DNA of 64,000 bases from Metamycoplasma equirhinis (GTDB lineage: Bacteria > Bacillota_I > Bacilli_A > Mycoplasmatales > Metamycoplasmataceae), in assembly GCF_006385185.1 (NCBI RefSeq), contig NZ_VFIX01000003.1, positions 40,715 through 104,714 of the forward strand, read 5' to 3'. This document shows, piece after piece, positions 10,370 to 22,900 of this stretch (position 1 is the stretch's first letter; each line of letters opens with the position of its first letter). Made by a program: the position numbers and the translations under genes. Below the pieces are notes generated by a model. That model ran no database searches. It saw only the letters and a list, made by a program, of their open reading frames with translations, and was not told the DNA's origin.

Positions 10370-10615
10370 ATTATTCCTCCGAAAAAATATTTTTATACCA
10401 TAAAATTATACTATATTATGCGTTTTAATAAACGCTAATGAACCTACAAAACCACTTAAATTAACATAATCTTTTACCTTATTTTAAAGGCTTTTAAAAC
10501 TTTAATTATTTGCATATGATTTTTTTAAAAACGCCTATTCTTTATCTTACAATTAAAGTGTGGATCTCATAATTGAATCCATAAAAAACATAAGGAGTGC
10601 TACTAATATAAAAAT

Positions 10616-11410
10616 ATGACTCAAATGAAAGATAAATTTAAAAACGTAATTGTAAAAGTACCAGCTGCCTCAATGGTCGATGGAATTACATCGGCACCTG
10701 AATTAGGAAAACCAATTTACGATTTAGCATTAGTGCAACATCAAAAATATATTGAAGCTTTAAAGAGCTGCGGAGTCAATGTTACTGTTTGCCCTAAAAA
10801 CGAACAATTCCCAGACTCGTGCTTTGTCGAAGACACGGCTGTTATTGTAACCGGAGAAATTGCTATCCTATCAAACCCTGGTGCAGCATCACGTAATGGC
10901 GAAAAACATGAAATGTTGCCATATCTAGAAAAATTCTTTGATAAAAATCACTTATTTAAAATCGAATCACCAGGAACGCTTGACGGTGGCGATGTTATGA
11001 TGGTTGGTGATACATACTATGTAGGTATGTCAGATAGAACAAACCGTGAAGGAATTCGTCAATTTCACAACATTCTATCAAAAGTTGGTAAAAAATGTAT
11101 CCCTGTGCCAATGACAGAAATGTTACACTTAAAAACTGGAGTTAATTATCTAGAACACAACAATTTATTAATTTCTGGTGAATTTTTACACTATCCAACA
11201 TTTAAAGATTTTAATCAAATTATTGTTGATAAAAGCGAAGGATATGCAGCTAACTGTATTTGGGTAAATGAAACAGTTATTGTGCCAGAAGGATACCCTA
11301 ACGTTTTAAAAGCAGTTAAGGATTTAGGAATATATAGAGTTATTACCTGCGATACTTCAGAATATAAAAAACTAGATGGCGGATTAAGCTGTTTATCATT
11401 AAGATTTTAA
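10616..11410 (+). CDS. Dimethylarginine dimethylaminohydrolase (DDAH)-like enzyme
   Basis: Guanidino-group-modifying enzyme of the amidinotransferase fold. DDAH hydrolyses methylated arginines to citrulline and methylamines. Supporting motifs in order: FPDSCFVEDTAVI, GTLDGGDVM, SDRTNREG, catalytic His in MLHLKTGVNYL (residue 171), AANCIWVN, and catalytic Cys in LDGGLSCLSLRF (Cys259, six residues from the end). At 264 residues it has DDAH length. It is much shorter than arginine deiminase (about 400 residues) and lacks that enzyme's helical insertion, so it is not a truncated ADI. The best SD (AAGGAG) lies an unusual 18 bases upstream of the ATG; an in-frame TAA at 10604 rules out a longer start. 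A terminator follows. Confidence 0.88.
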   Translation: MTQMKDKFKNVIVKVPAASMVDGITSAPELGKPIYDLALVQHQKYIEALKSCGVNVTVCPKNEQFPDSCFVEDTAVIVTGEIAILSNPGAASRNGEKHEMLPYLEKFFDKNHLFKIESPGTLDGGDVMMVGDTYYVGMSDRTNREGIRQFHNILSKVGKKCIPVPMTEMLHLKTGVNYLEHNNLLISGEFLHYPTFKDFNQIIVDKSEGYAANCIWVNETVIVPEGYPNVLKAVKDLGIYRVITCDTSEYKKLDGGLSCLSLRF

Positions 11411-11425
11411 TTAATTCATATAAAT

Positions 11426-11468
11426 AATACAACAGAGCTTTTGTTAAACACGCGCTGTTGTATTTTAA
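11426..11468 (+). terminator. Terminator of the DDAH-like gene
   Basis: Ten-bp stem AATACAACAG / CTGTTGTATT followed by a short T-run. Confidence 0.8.
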
Positions 11469-11561
11469 AGTAAATTCTATACAATAATAATAAAAATGTT
11501 AATTTATAGACATGTTATAATGTAAATGCAAATAAATTTTTAGAAGATAACTTAGGATAAT

Positions 11562-12299
11562 ATGTTTGTTATTATATTTACGCAGTTAAGCACTCTAATA
11601 CTATTTTTATTGACTTTTATTTTATCAATCAAAAAAATTAGATATAACTATTTTATTAATGATACCCTTGAGTTTTTGTTAGAAAACAAAAAGCATATGA
11701 ATATCAGTTTGCAAGGATATTTTACACGCTCCAAAATTATTATTATTTTTGATATTATATCATTAGTTTTAGCACTTTCAAATATGATATTTATAATAAT
11801 AAAAGGACCAGAAAATCAAAATATAAAAATTGTATTGCTTTTATATTTAACTTTTTTTACTATTATTATTCTTCTTGAACTAATATACTTAGTATCTTGA
11901 TATTTTAAAATAACTAAACAATATAAAAGATACAATTTAGAATGTAAAAACAATAATTGTTGAGAAGAATACTATTTATCTATTGATAAATTAAATCTAA
12001 TCAATCAAAAATATGAAGTTATTTTTTCTTATTTTACTAGTAACGAAGCTAGAATTTGCAAACGCTGAGACACACGCTATGTTTGATTCAGCAATTTTCC
12101 TACCTATCAAAAAATGCAAAAAATTTTTTTGAAAATTAAAACTAATCAAGAAAAAATTAATTATATTAATAATTTAATGTTTTCAAAACCATTAGTTTTT
12201 GAATTAAATAAAACTGTATTAGATAGAGAACAACTAAGCTTACTATACTATAAATTACTTGAATGTGTTAAAAAAGGAGAAGATGGATATGAAGGTTAG
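11562..12299 (+). CDS. Small membrane protein, family A (first of tandem set)
   Basis: No function recognised. 245 residues once TGA is read as Trp. Layout: one N-terminal membrane segment (residues 2-24), about 40 polar residues, two further membrane segments (about 58-78 and 90-112), then a charged cytosolic half ending in a helical LLYYKLLECVKK segment. The same plan (N-terminal anchor, loop, hairpin of two membrane helices, soluble tail with a closing Y-L-R/K-type helix) recurs in the genes at 12289, 15126 and 15832, suggesting an expanded paralogous family. It overlaps the next gene by about 11 bases, so they form an operon. Confidence 0.75.
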
Positions 12300-13000
12300 T
12301 GTTTTAATAGTTATTACAATTTTCGGTAGTTTAATTTCTAATTTAATTTCAATTATTTTTTACTATAAAATTTTTAAGCAAAAAATGCTTAGTTCGTTAT
12401 TGGCAATTAAATTAATTGAAAAGGAATCACTGAAAATAGATAAATCATTCATCAAAAAAGTATTTTACAAAAATGCTTGTTACTTATTAATTTTGTTTAT
12501 TCCTAGCATGATTATTTCAATCACACTTGCATTACTTTGAATTTTTTTAGAAATAAACGAGATGCCTTATTTTTTGAGAAGAATAATTGGGTTATTGAAT
12601 TTTATTTTTTGTTCTCCGTTTCTTATTTTATTTCTCAAAAATATAAACTTATTAAAATATCACGATACTTCATATCGTTTATCTAGGCTAGATTCTTGTA
12701 ATCAAATTTTCTTTTTCGAAAACAAAATAATAAATGAAGAAAAATATAAAAATTTTTTGATTGCAATAGAAAAAGAAATTTATTTAAAATTTTTAGACTG
12801 AAACGGTAAATCTGTTAAGAGTTTAAATTTAGAAAAAATTAAAAATTTTTGCTACAAGAAAAAGAAATTCAATGCTTTTTCTTTGGATTATCTTTTGTTT
12901 GTTGACCCCCAAGTACTTAAAAATTAATGATTTAGAAACAGATTTAGAAAATTTATCTTATTTAAGATATTATTTGCGTGAGTTATTATTTTATTTATAA
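12289..13000 (+). pseudogene. Small membrane protein, family A, frameshifted near its 3' end
   Basis: A member of the tandem membrane family with the same three-membrane-segment plan. The ATG at 12289 has a good SD (GGAG at 12276); an ATG at 12283 is also possible. The frame as read stops at 12925-12927, just after FVDPQVLKN. If one A is removed from the A5 run at 12919-12923, the frame continues as INDLETDLENLSYLRYYLRE to a TAA at 12998. That restores the conserved C-terminal helix seen in the sibling genes (HINYLRYL at 15126, VSYLRELL at 15832). So the gene is either newly broken, slippage-variable, or carries a sequencing error. Confidence 0.7.
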
Positions 13001-13070
13001 GAAAACACTCATGTTAAATAATTTATTGGTTTGCTTGCAAGACTTTTAATTCATATTTAGGTATGAATTT

Positions 13071-14591
13071 TTATTTAAACTTTTTAATTAAACTAGTTCC
13101 GCCCATTTCTTTAGGTTTAGCGATATTCAAATAATCTAATATACTAGGTGCAACATCGCAAAGCGAACCACTTTTTAATTCTATTGATTTATCTGTAGTA
13201 ATAAACATAACAGGGCTTGTTGTGTGCTTTGTGGCGGGTTGATTATTTTGGTCTTCAGTTATTTCCGCATTTCCATGATCTGCGGTAATAAATCATGTCA
13301 CTTGGTCTTTATTTTCATTAACGTAATTTAAAATTCTTTCAAATTGTTCATCCAAAAATTCTATTGCCTTAATTGTAGCCTTTAAATTTCCGGTGTGCCC
13401 CACCATATCTGGATTAGCATAGTTCATAATTATGAAATCATAATTTTCAATATTATTTAATAATTCGTCAGTAATTTCTTTAGCCGACATTTGAGGGCAA
13501 TCTGCAAAAGATTGTGCTTTAATACTATTTACTAAAATTCGATTTTCGTTAGGATATAAAATGTCTTTACCACCATCCATAAAAAATGTTACATGAGCAT
13601 ATTTTTGCGTTTCAGCAAGACGCAATTGTTTTAAGTTATTATTGGCTATAACTTCGCCCAAGGGGCTAGGTACTTTCATTTCTTCAAACGCAACTAACGA
13701 GTTAATGCCTTCATATTTCATTAGCGAAGCAAACAAATTAATTCTAATTTCATGAATCGGCTTGTAATTATATAAATTACTTTTGACAAGCAAATGGCTT
13801 AATTGTCTAGCGCGATCAGGGCGAAAATTAAAGAAAATAACGTTATCATCTTCTTTTAAAAATATTCCATTTTTAGCTTGTGCAGGAACAAAAAATTCAT
13901 CATAAATCTGTTTTTGATATTGTTCGTTTATGTATTCGTCAATATTTTTAAATTGATTATCTGATTCGCCTAAAATTGCTCGCAATGCTAATTCATTACG
14001 TTCAAATATTTGATCACGATCCATAGCATAAAAGCGTCCCGAAATACTAGAAATAGGATAGCCAAATTTTGCTGACAATTTTTTTAATTCACATAACGAA
14101 TTTTTAATTGATTGAGGTTTAACATCTCTACCATCGCCAAAAACATGAATTGAGACTTTTTTTAATTGTTTTTTATGTGCTAATTTCATAATTTCAAATA
14201 AATGATTATCCAATGAATGCACACCGCCATCGCTTAATAAACCCATTAAATGTAGAGTTTTATTACTTTTAATTGTTTCATCAATAATTTTATTTAACAC
14301 TGTATTATCTTTAAATTTGTTTTCTTTAATAGCTTGATTTATTAAAGAAAGACCGGTATAAACAATTCTTCCTGCTCCGATATTTAAATGTCCAACTTCA
14401 GAATTCCCAATTTGTCCGCTTGGCAAACCAACAAATTCGCCTGAGGCTTGCAAAACTGAATTAGGACACATAGCAAATAAATAATCAAAAATAGGGTGAA
14501 ATGCTTGTGCGTAGGCATTGCCTTGCTTTTCTTTTCTTAGTCCTAGCCCATCAATTATTGTTAAAATTACTTTTTTATTTTTTAAAGACAT
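13071..14591 (-). CDS. gpmI: 2,3-bisphosphoglycerate-independent phosphoglycerate mutase
   Basis: Interconverts 3- and 2-phosphoglycerate in lower glycolysis using two metal ions. Alkaline-phosphatase-superfamily motifs are present: TIIDGLGL, the phosphoserine loop [43 protein letters not shown] and TADHGNAE (the last after a TGA-Trp). 506 residues, standard. It stands alone on the minus strand between two plus-strand membrane-protein clusters. The SD upstream of the ATG is AAGGAAAT. Together with gap and ldh it argues that the lower half of glycolysis is active. Confidence 0.97.
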
Positions 14592-14726
14592 AAATTTCCT
14601 TACTATTAAAATTATAATCTTTGTAATTTAATTACATCGTTTTATTGCTATAACTATTTTGTTTTAAAAAACTATTGTAATCAAAAAAGTATAATTATAT
14701 TAACAGAAAAATAACGAAAGGCAGAT

Positions 14727-15119
14727 ATGATAATAACTGATCCAAATATATATGGAGAGGCAAAAAAGGAAAAATACTTTGAGCAACATTTAAAAAGCAT
14801 TGACCAATTTTTTGAAAATATTAATACAGAAAAATTGGATTTAATAGAAAGGCATTTATTTGAATTTTTAAAGCATTCGGTTAAAAATTATCCAAATTTT
14901 TTTATCTCCACACTATCGGATGCCTATAAAGGAAAAGGCGGAAAAAATATAATCTTTAAAAATAGAAAAACTGGAGAACTATTCGCACTTGATAAACTAT
15001 TATCGAAACCTCAATACGAATTAAATTTATTGGGACTTTTAAAAATCTTTAATCCCAAATTAAATGAATGATATATTAGAACTTTGCCTAATAAATCTAA
15101 ATTAGACAATCTTGGGTAA
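14727..15119 (+). CDS. Hypothetical soluble protein, first gene of a three-gene cluster
   Basis: Not recognised. 130 residues, charged, no membrane segment or signal peptide. The C-terminal part (LDKLLSKPQYELNLLGLL) is helical. The ATG is preceded by GAAAGG and a TATAAT box at 14690-14695. It is followed six bases later by a family A membrane protein, so it may be its cytosolic partner. One internal TGA reads as Trp. Confidence 0.65.
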
Positions 15120-15125
15120 ATAAAC

Positions 15126-15842
15126 ATGAAGAACATTAATTTAATAAACTTAGATATAAATCTTGCACTAATTATTGCGATATTCATAGTGGCTTGCGTG
15201 AATTTTATTTTTTTGTATATCTATACGTTACATTTTGGTTATCTAAAGATTTTAAAAAATATTAATAAATTAAAATTCTATGTTGATGCATCAATGTTTA
15301 AGAAACTAAAAACGTTTTATGCTATAGCTGATCTATCAATAATTTTTTCAATAATTGAAATCGTATTATTTATTTGCTCAATTATATATGCTGGTATTTT
15401 GTCAATATTGGTTTTAGTGTTTTTAATTTCGCCAGTATTTAGCTTTATTTTATGTTTTAATGTTCGCGGACGCTGAAAAAAATTGATAAAAATAAATTTA
15501 TTACTCAAGAATCAACATATGAATTCTCTTTTTAGAGATATTAAAGAACTTGAATTTTTAATTAGCGATAAAGAAATTATCGATGAAATAAATAAATGAT
15601 TTTATAGTGAAGGTAAATCTAATTTTGATTTATATCTAGGATATAGAAGATATAAACCCAATAAAATTTTAAAATTTTATAGTGAAGATAAATTAGATTA
15701 TCTTTTACTAATACACTTCAATAGCATGAAGCTTTGATCAATAATAACTATATATGATTTGGATATACGACACATTAATTATCTTCGTTATTTAATAGCT
15801 ATAGAATTTTCAATACATAAAGAAGGTATAAATGACAAATAA
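15126..15842 (+). CDS. Small membrane protein, family A
   Basis: Unknown function, 238 residues. Membrane segments lie at about residues 13-35, 66-88 and 92-112, then a charged tail ends in LDIRHINYLRYLIAIEFS, the family's closing helix. Several TGA-Trp codons are present. It overlaps the start of the next paralogue by 11 bases (translational coupling). It appears to be a paralogue of the pair at 11562 and 12289, on the other side of gpmI. Confidence 0.75.
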
Positions 15843-16572
15843 TGACATATTAGGTTTGCTTGTGTGCACCTATATTAATTTTTTAACAATCATATTTATA
15901 ATATTGATATTAATTTTTCCACATTATAAACAAAAATATGCTAATGAGACTTTATTCGCAATTAACGAAAGAAAAATAAAGTTTCCCAAAAATGTTATTA
16001 AAATTCTAGATGACAGAAAATTAGTTTACATCGGCCTCTCAATTTTAATTTTCGACTTACTAATTTCAATTATTTTTACTACTCTGGCTCTTCAAAATGT
16101 CATTATTACTAATAACATAATAGGAAAATATAGTTTTATTACTACTGCTATTTCTGCGATAGGAAATTTGGCTTATGCAATATCATGAGTTTTTTATGAT
16201 AAAGGTAAAGAAATTTTATCGCTAATTAAAGACAATCAAAATGAGGCTACAATTGATTATATTGTTCATATAAGTAATAAATCATCATATGCGAATAATT
16301 TAAATATAATTAATGACTTTAAAAGTAATAAAAATAGATTAATAAAAACAATCATTAAATCCAAAATTATTAAGCAAGAATTCGCTTATCAGGATCTTAT
16401 TGTCAAATTTTCCAAATTACATGGCAAAAAGCGATTGCTTGAAATTGAATGCTTTTGTCTAGATTCAGCAATTGACCCATTTGAGATAAACAACCTTAAA
16501 TTAAACAATATTCAAGTTAGTTATCTAAGAGAATTGCTAATTAAAGATTTAAATATCAAAGAAATTCAATAA
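15832..16572 (+). CDS. Small membrane protein, family A
   Basis: Unknown function, 246 residues. An N-terminal membrane segment lies at about residues 6-30, followed by a basic loop, a pair of membrane segments at about 63-85 and 100-120, and a soluble C-terminal half containing FEINNLKLNNIQVSYLRELL, matching the closing motif of its siblings. It is the last gene of the cluster starting at 14727. Confidence 0.75.
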
Positions 16573-16690
16573 TCGGGTTCTAAAATTAATTTGCATTTTA
16601 TTCAAAATTTCTAATTGCGTAAAAAAACGCAATTTTTTTGTCTTTTTATTTAAAAATAATAATATAATAATAAAGCATTTGAAACCACCT

Positions 16691-16777
16691 GCCCAGGTGG
16701 CGGAATGGTAGACGCTACGGACTTAAAATCCGTTGGCTGTAATGGCCGTGCTGGTTCAAGTCCAGTTCTGGGCACCA
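16691..16777 (+). tRNA. tRNA-Leu (anticodon TAA)
   Basis: Class II tRNA with a long variable arm (GGCTGTAATGGCCGT region). The acceptor GCCCAGG pairs with TCTGGGC (one G-T). The anticodon stem ACGGA/TCCGT encloses TAA, and CCA is encoded. Four bases separate it from tRNA-Lys. Confidence 0.95.
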
Positions 16778-16780
16778 GAT

Positions 16781-16856
16781 GCGCCCTTAGCTCAGAAGGT
16801 AGAGCAAATGGCTTTTAACCATTGGGTCAGAGGTTCGAATCCTCTAGGGCGTACCA
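16781..16856 (+). tRNA. tRNA-Lys (anticodon TTT)
   Basis: The acceptor GCGCCCT pairs with AGGGCGT, the stem ATGG/CCAT encloses the loop CTTTTAA (anticodon TTT), and CCA is encoded. Cotranscribed with tRNA-Leu. Confidence 0.95.
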
Positions 16857-16873
16857 TTTCAAGTAATTGACCT

Positions 16874-16897
16874 AAAAACACCATTAGGTGTTTTTTA
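16874..16897 (+). terminator. Terminator of the tRNA-Leu/Lys unit
   Basis: Stem AAAAACACC / GGTGTTTTT with an ATTA loop and a continuing T-run. Confidence 0.85.
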
Positions 16898-16994
16898 TTT
16901 AAAAAAGTAAAGTCATTTTTTAAAAATAAAATGCAAAGTAACAATTGTACTTTACATCAATTTAATGTTATAAATAATAAAAATATTTAATTAG

Positions 16995-19900
16995 TTATTT
17001 TATTGGATAATATACATCTTCATCGAAAAATTTGTGAATTGACTTTTCAAAAGTCTCATCAGATCCTCATCGACCTGTGCCACTATAATCACGAATTTGT
17101 TTATATTCATCTATAACCATTTTATAGTCGTTTTGTATCTCATCCCTATTATTTCATGCATTTTGTCACACTTTAGTGTAATCATTTGGGAATCTACTAT
17201 ATTTATTTAGGAAAAGATTGTTAACTAAATCTTGTAGTTTTACAATTCCGGTTGGAGCACCATTAGGTTTCTTTTTAGATGCATCTCTAACAAGTTGGCA
17301 TAAGGAATATACATCTCCAAAGGAATCATTAGAATAAATTATTCGTGTTATTAACATTGTTTGCACAATTGGTCCAATATCAACCAAATTAGATTTAATT
17401 TCAAAAGTTTGTTCCATCATATGCGAGTTCATAATAGAATCGTAAAAATATGCTTTTACATTTCAAATACTTGATCATTCGATTATTACATTATGAGTAT
17501 TTAAATTTTTATCCATTCTTAAATTAGCTTTATTTAAAGCAAATTCTGTATTAGGGCCGTCACCGCCGATTAAATTGCGTGCAAATTTACGAACTTCATT
17601 TCTATGATATGTAAATTTGTCTTGGAAAAAATATCAAAACAAATCATCGTCATTTCAACTTTTAGCTTGCTTAAATTTATTTATATTTAAGTGACCACTA
17701 AAAAGAGTGGTGCTATATTTAGTATCATATTTAATCATATTGTTAATAAAATCTTCTTGCGTAAAATCCAGTTTATAATGAGTTTTAAATCATTCAGGGC
17801 CAGTTAAACAATTTCCCTCAATTAAGCTTAAATTACCAGTGTCTTGAATTTCAACATTATTGTAGTAATATCTTACACGTATTAACAACTTACCAGTAAT
17901 ATCATTTGCATCTTGAATTTCATATTTTAGTGCGAATTTAGAATTTCCAACCGAATGTAATTTATCGTTTTTTACGGTTATGTTTCCTTTTTCGTTATCA
18001 CGATTTTTTCAAATTGCACTAGCTAAACTTTGAATCTGAGAATTAGAATTTTTATATAAAAATCTTGATTCATTATGAATTTTCTTTACCGCATTAGTTT
18101 TATTTTTCTCCATTAACGCTGTGAAATCAAATTCTCATTCATAGAAAGTAAATCGATCAGTAACATTACCTGTTCCGTTATTATATGTAATTTCATAGTG
18201 GAATACAATTTTTAATTTATTTGAGGAGTGAGTAACGCTATTAATTGTTATTCGTTCGCCCTTATGTCCTTCATTGGCTTTGAATTTAAAGTTACAGATA
18301 TTTTGGAAATTAGCTAATTTATCGCCTGAATTTATTTTAAGCGATAGTCAATCATAGTCAAATACATCTTTATAAAAATTGTTTTCTTTTATTTGATATT
18401 GAAAACTACTATTAATTAGTGCCGAATCTCTAATCACAGTCCTATATCCTGCGCCACTTCTATCTTGAGCTGAAATGGAAATACCGGGTTGTGATTTTAG
18501 TGATAATTCATATTCTACATGTAAAAAACCATCTTTATCATTAGGTATTATTCTATTTATTTTTATGTCATATTTTGAATTATCAAAATGATTATTAGAT
18601 AAATGTCTAGGCTTTAACAAATTAGAAGTTACATTACTTGCAAAAGTTTGGCTTTTATTAGTTCCATTATAATCAAAAACAATGTGTTCGGCATACTTAA
18701 TTAAATCAATTTGATTAAGTATTTTGTTAACTATTGCTTCATAGTCTTCTTTTAAGTGTTTATCTCAAATGTTTTGATAATCATTTATATTATTAACAAA
18801 AGGTTTATCAAATAATTCTTTGATTAATTGAATATATTTATCTTTAATATTTTGATATTTTGAATCAGAAAAATTGTTAGACAATAACTCTTCTTTTTCT
18901 TTTACTAATTTTTGAAGTGATTCAATATATTCAACTTGTTTTTTGTAAGGAGAATCATAATAGTTTTTAATTTCATCAATTTTTGATTTATAAGTATTAA
19001 AGTTATTTTCATTTTCTTCAAAATTTGAGCTATTATCGTATTTTAAGGAATAAATTTTATTGAATAAAATATCGTTAGCTTCGCTATATAATTTGGTTCT
19101 TTTTACATAAAAACCAGTATTTCCTGTTAATTCATATTCTTTATTTAAAATACTAAATTTACTTTCATCTGCAGCAAATATATGATAGTAGTAATATGCA
19201 TCATTTACTAATGATTTCAGTTTGTAATCTAAAAGAGTTTGTTTCTCTTTTTCATATTCTTTGCTAATTTCTTTTAATTTATTTTCTATATTAGCAATTT
19301 CATCATTTTCAAAATCAATTTGATTGTTTTGAAGCGTTTGTTCAAGTTTAGTTTTATCTTGAATTAATTTTGTATTGCTATTTTGAATTTCACTAACTTT
19401 TAAACTAGAATTTCCTGATGATTTATTGATTTTATCTTTATCAGAAGTAATATTAGAAATTTGTTTTTCTTGATATTGTTTTTGATTATCAAAATCATTT
19501 GCCAATTTAGGAATTTCAGTTTTAATATTGTCAAATTCTTCACGGAATTTTTTATATTTTGCATCCAATTCTTTTGCTTCATTAAGAATTTGATTCATTT
19601 TATTTTTATTTGTTTTATTAGCTTCTAATTCTTGCAATTTTTTAGCTTTTTCTTTATTGCTAATATTGGTTAAATTATTGATTTGTTGTTTGATTGAATT
19701 GTAGGTTTCTAAATTTTCTTTTATTGTTTTAGCTTTTTCTTTAGCCGCTAAAACATCATTTTTCAATTTGTTTGCTTCACTTGTTTTATAGTTAGCAGTG
19801 TTACATCTTCCCATTAATTCATCAACTTTTGATTCTAATTGTTCTAATTTACTAATCAAATCACTTATTTCAACTAATGTAGCCGTATCAATAATTTTTG

Positions 19901-22900
19901 GAGTCAGTTTTCCCAATTCGTCTGCCAGTCTTGCTAAATCAATATCAATTGATTGTTTCCCTGATTCAACGTGTGATTTTACTTTTTTATATACGTTATT
20001 AGCATTATCAATGCTATTTTTTAGACCTTTAAAATCTTGTGATAATTCGTTATATTTATCTTTATTTGAATTATAAAATTTTTGAGCGTTTTCTATTTTA
20101 GAAGCAATTTGATCTAATAGAGAAGATAAGTCTTGCAATGGCAATTTGCCAACGCCATCTTCTAATTCTTTTGATTTGTTGTTTAATTCTTCAATATGTT
20201 TTTCAATTTCGGTTTTTAGTTTTTGAATGTTCGTTGATTTGTTTTGTGAGTTTTTAGCTTCAGCCTTAGCAACAATTTCATCAATTTTTTGCTTGTTTTC
20301 AGCTTTGTTAACTTCATTTATGAATTGAGTTTTTTCTTCAACTTTTAAATCGCTTAATTTCTCAATTTTTTCAATAGCGTTTGCTTTTTCTTTAGCTAAT
20401 TCTAAAGTAGCATTAGCATTAGCTATAGCTTCGCTTAAATTCTTTTTGGGTTCTATTAAATTGCCATCAGTTTCAATTTGCACTTTATCTTTCAACTCAT
20501 TAGCTTTTACTAATTCTTTTTCAAGTTTTTCAATTTGATTTTTTAGAGCGCCAGAAGTTGAAAATTGACCTTTTGTAGCATTTTCAACATTATTTAAATT
20601 TGTGATTTGATCCTGAATTTTTTTAACAAGCTCTTGAATTCTTTCTCGTTCAGTTTGTTTTGCTTGTTTTAGCAATTCTTCAAATTCTTGAATCTCAGTA
20701 TCAATTTTGTTGGCAATAGCATCAATATCGCCCTTTTTAGCAGCATATCCCTTTTGCGATTCAAGTTCTTTTGCTTTATCTGCTAATTCTTTAATTTCTC
20801 TTAGATCGTTTAGCGCTTGTTCTAAACTAGGAATTTTTTTATCGACTTTTGCTTTATCAATAGAGTTTCTTTTTTCTGTTTCTTTATTTTTCGCTGCATT
20901 GAACGCATCTTCAACAGCTTTTTTATTTTCTGAAAGTTTTTGTCTCAATTGATTTAATTCAGTAGTTGTTCCATCAGTTAAATCTTTCAATTCTTTTAAT
21001 TTGCCGCTAACATCTGGCCGTTTTGCTAATGGGTTTTCAAATTTATTTTTCTCATTGTGGAAAGTGATTCCATCACTATTAGCATTATTTAAATCACTAA
21101 TTAATGTTTCTAGCTCATCAATTTTTTCTTTTTTATCAGTTGTAATTAATGCCTTTTTGTCGCCAATGTTTTTTATTTTTTCTTCAATCTCTTCAATTAA
21201 TTTTTCAGCTTGTTTATTTTCGCCTTCAAGATTATTTTTTGCAGATGTTACTTTTTCAATAGCTTCGTTAATTTTATTAATTAATTTGTCAGATTCAGTT
21301 ACGTATTTACTATATTTATTCGTGGTTGCTAAATTTTTAGCTTCAGTTGCCTTGGTTTTAGCATCTTCTAGGTCGGTAATTAATTTTGTTAAATCTCCAA
21401 CAGATTTGCCGTTCAAATTTTCAGATTGAGTTAATAAAGGCGATGCAATATTGTTGGCTTCATTGTATTTTTCTTCAGTTGCAGTTTTTTTACTACTTAA
21501 ATCTGCATTTTTTGCATTGTAAGTTTGAGTGGATTCATTTAATAAATCATTTAATTTATTCAATTTTTGATTTATATCGTTATTATTTCTATTTTCTTGT
21601 GTGTTTAAATTGGTATAACTTGTTCTTGTATCATTGATTAATTTTTCAAATGGTGATAATTTATCATTTAATTCATCTACTCCATCCAACGCTTTAACGC
21701 TATCGTTGTTTTGAGTTAATTCATTAATCAATTTGTCTAATTCTTCAGAAGTTTTATCATTTAATTTAGAAATTATATCTTTTAATTTTTTATCGATTTC
21801 CTTAGATTTTTCTTCTGCATCTTTTTTAGCTCTATCATAGCCATTTTTACCGGCATCTTCAGCAATTTTATCCAATTCTTCTTTAGAATCATCCAATTTT
21901 TTCTTAGCATCATCCAATTTTTGTTTATCATTGCCTGCTGCATCAGCTTCATTTATTGCTTTATCAGCTTTCTCTTTGGCGTTTTCCAATTCTTTTTCTA
22001 ATTTTTTCTTAGTTTCATTATTTTTATCTTCTAAGTCTTTTTTAAATGCTTGATATGTGTCTAGTTCTACTTTTAAATCATGTAATGCTTTTTGCAATTC
22101 AGGTATTTTTGTATTTTCAGGTTTATTGTGTTCTATGTAGGTATTATTAGCAAGGCCATATTGAGTTTGCAGATCTTGCAACGCCTTTTCTAATTTGTCA
22201 ACATTATCTTTATTATTTGTAGCTTCTTGTTTAGCGTGCTTAAGGTCATTAGTTGCTTTTTCAAGCGCTTCTTTAACTTTTTTGATACGATCTGTTTCTG
22301 AATTTAATTCATCAGTAACATTTTTTAATTGCTCATTAACTTTTGCCAATTCATCAGTAACTTGATTTGTGCCAGCAGAATATTTTTCTTGTTCAGTTTC
22401 TTTTTGAAGCTCTTTTAAATCATTAACTAAAGTTTCTAATTTATCTTTTGAAGCTTCTAATTTGGTTTTATCTTTTTCTTTTATAGCGATATCTGCAGTT
22501 TCTGATTCTGTTTCAACTTTTCGTTTAATAGCATTAATTTTATTATCTAAATCTTGCTTTTTAGCATTAATTTCGTCTTGCTTGTCTCTTGAAAGTTGTT
22601 TAGCTTCAGTTAATTTTGAATTAAAATCTTCTCATTCAGTTTTCGCATTAGTTAACTTATCTTTCTCAGTAACTTGGCTAATTAATTTATCGGCTTCAGT
22701 AATAGCATCATTTAAATCTTTTAACGCCTCAGTTTTTTTATCTAATCCTTGCGCGTTATTTAAAGCGCTAGATTTATCTTGCAAGTCTTGTTTTGCTTTA
22801 TTTAGATCTTCCTTGAGCTTTTTAATTCTTTGTTTTTCTGCTTCTTGCGCATTTTCTAAATCTTGTTTTTTAGCTCTTGCAGCAACTAATTTTTCATTAA

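Noticed and set aside
10616-11410. Truncated arginine deiminase
   Set aside because: The length, the C-terminal GGLSCLSLRF ending and the lack of the ADI helical domain fit DDAH; the N- and C-termini are complete.
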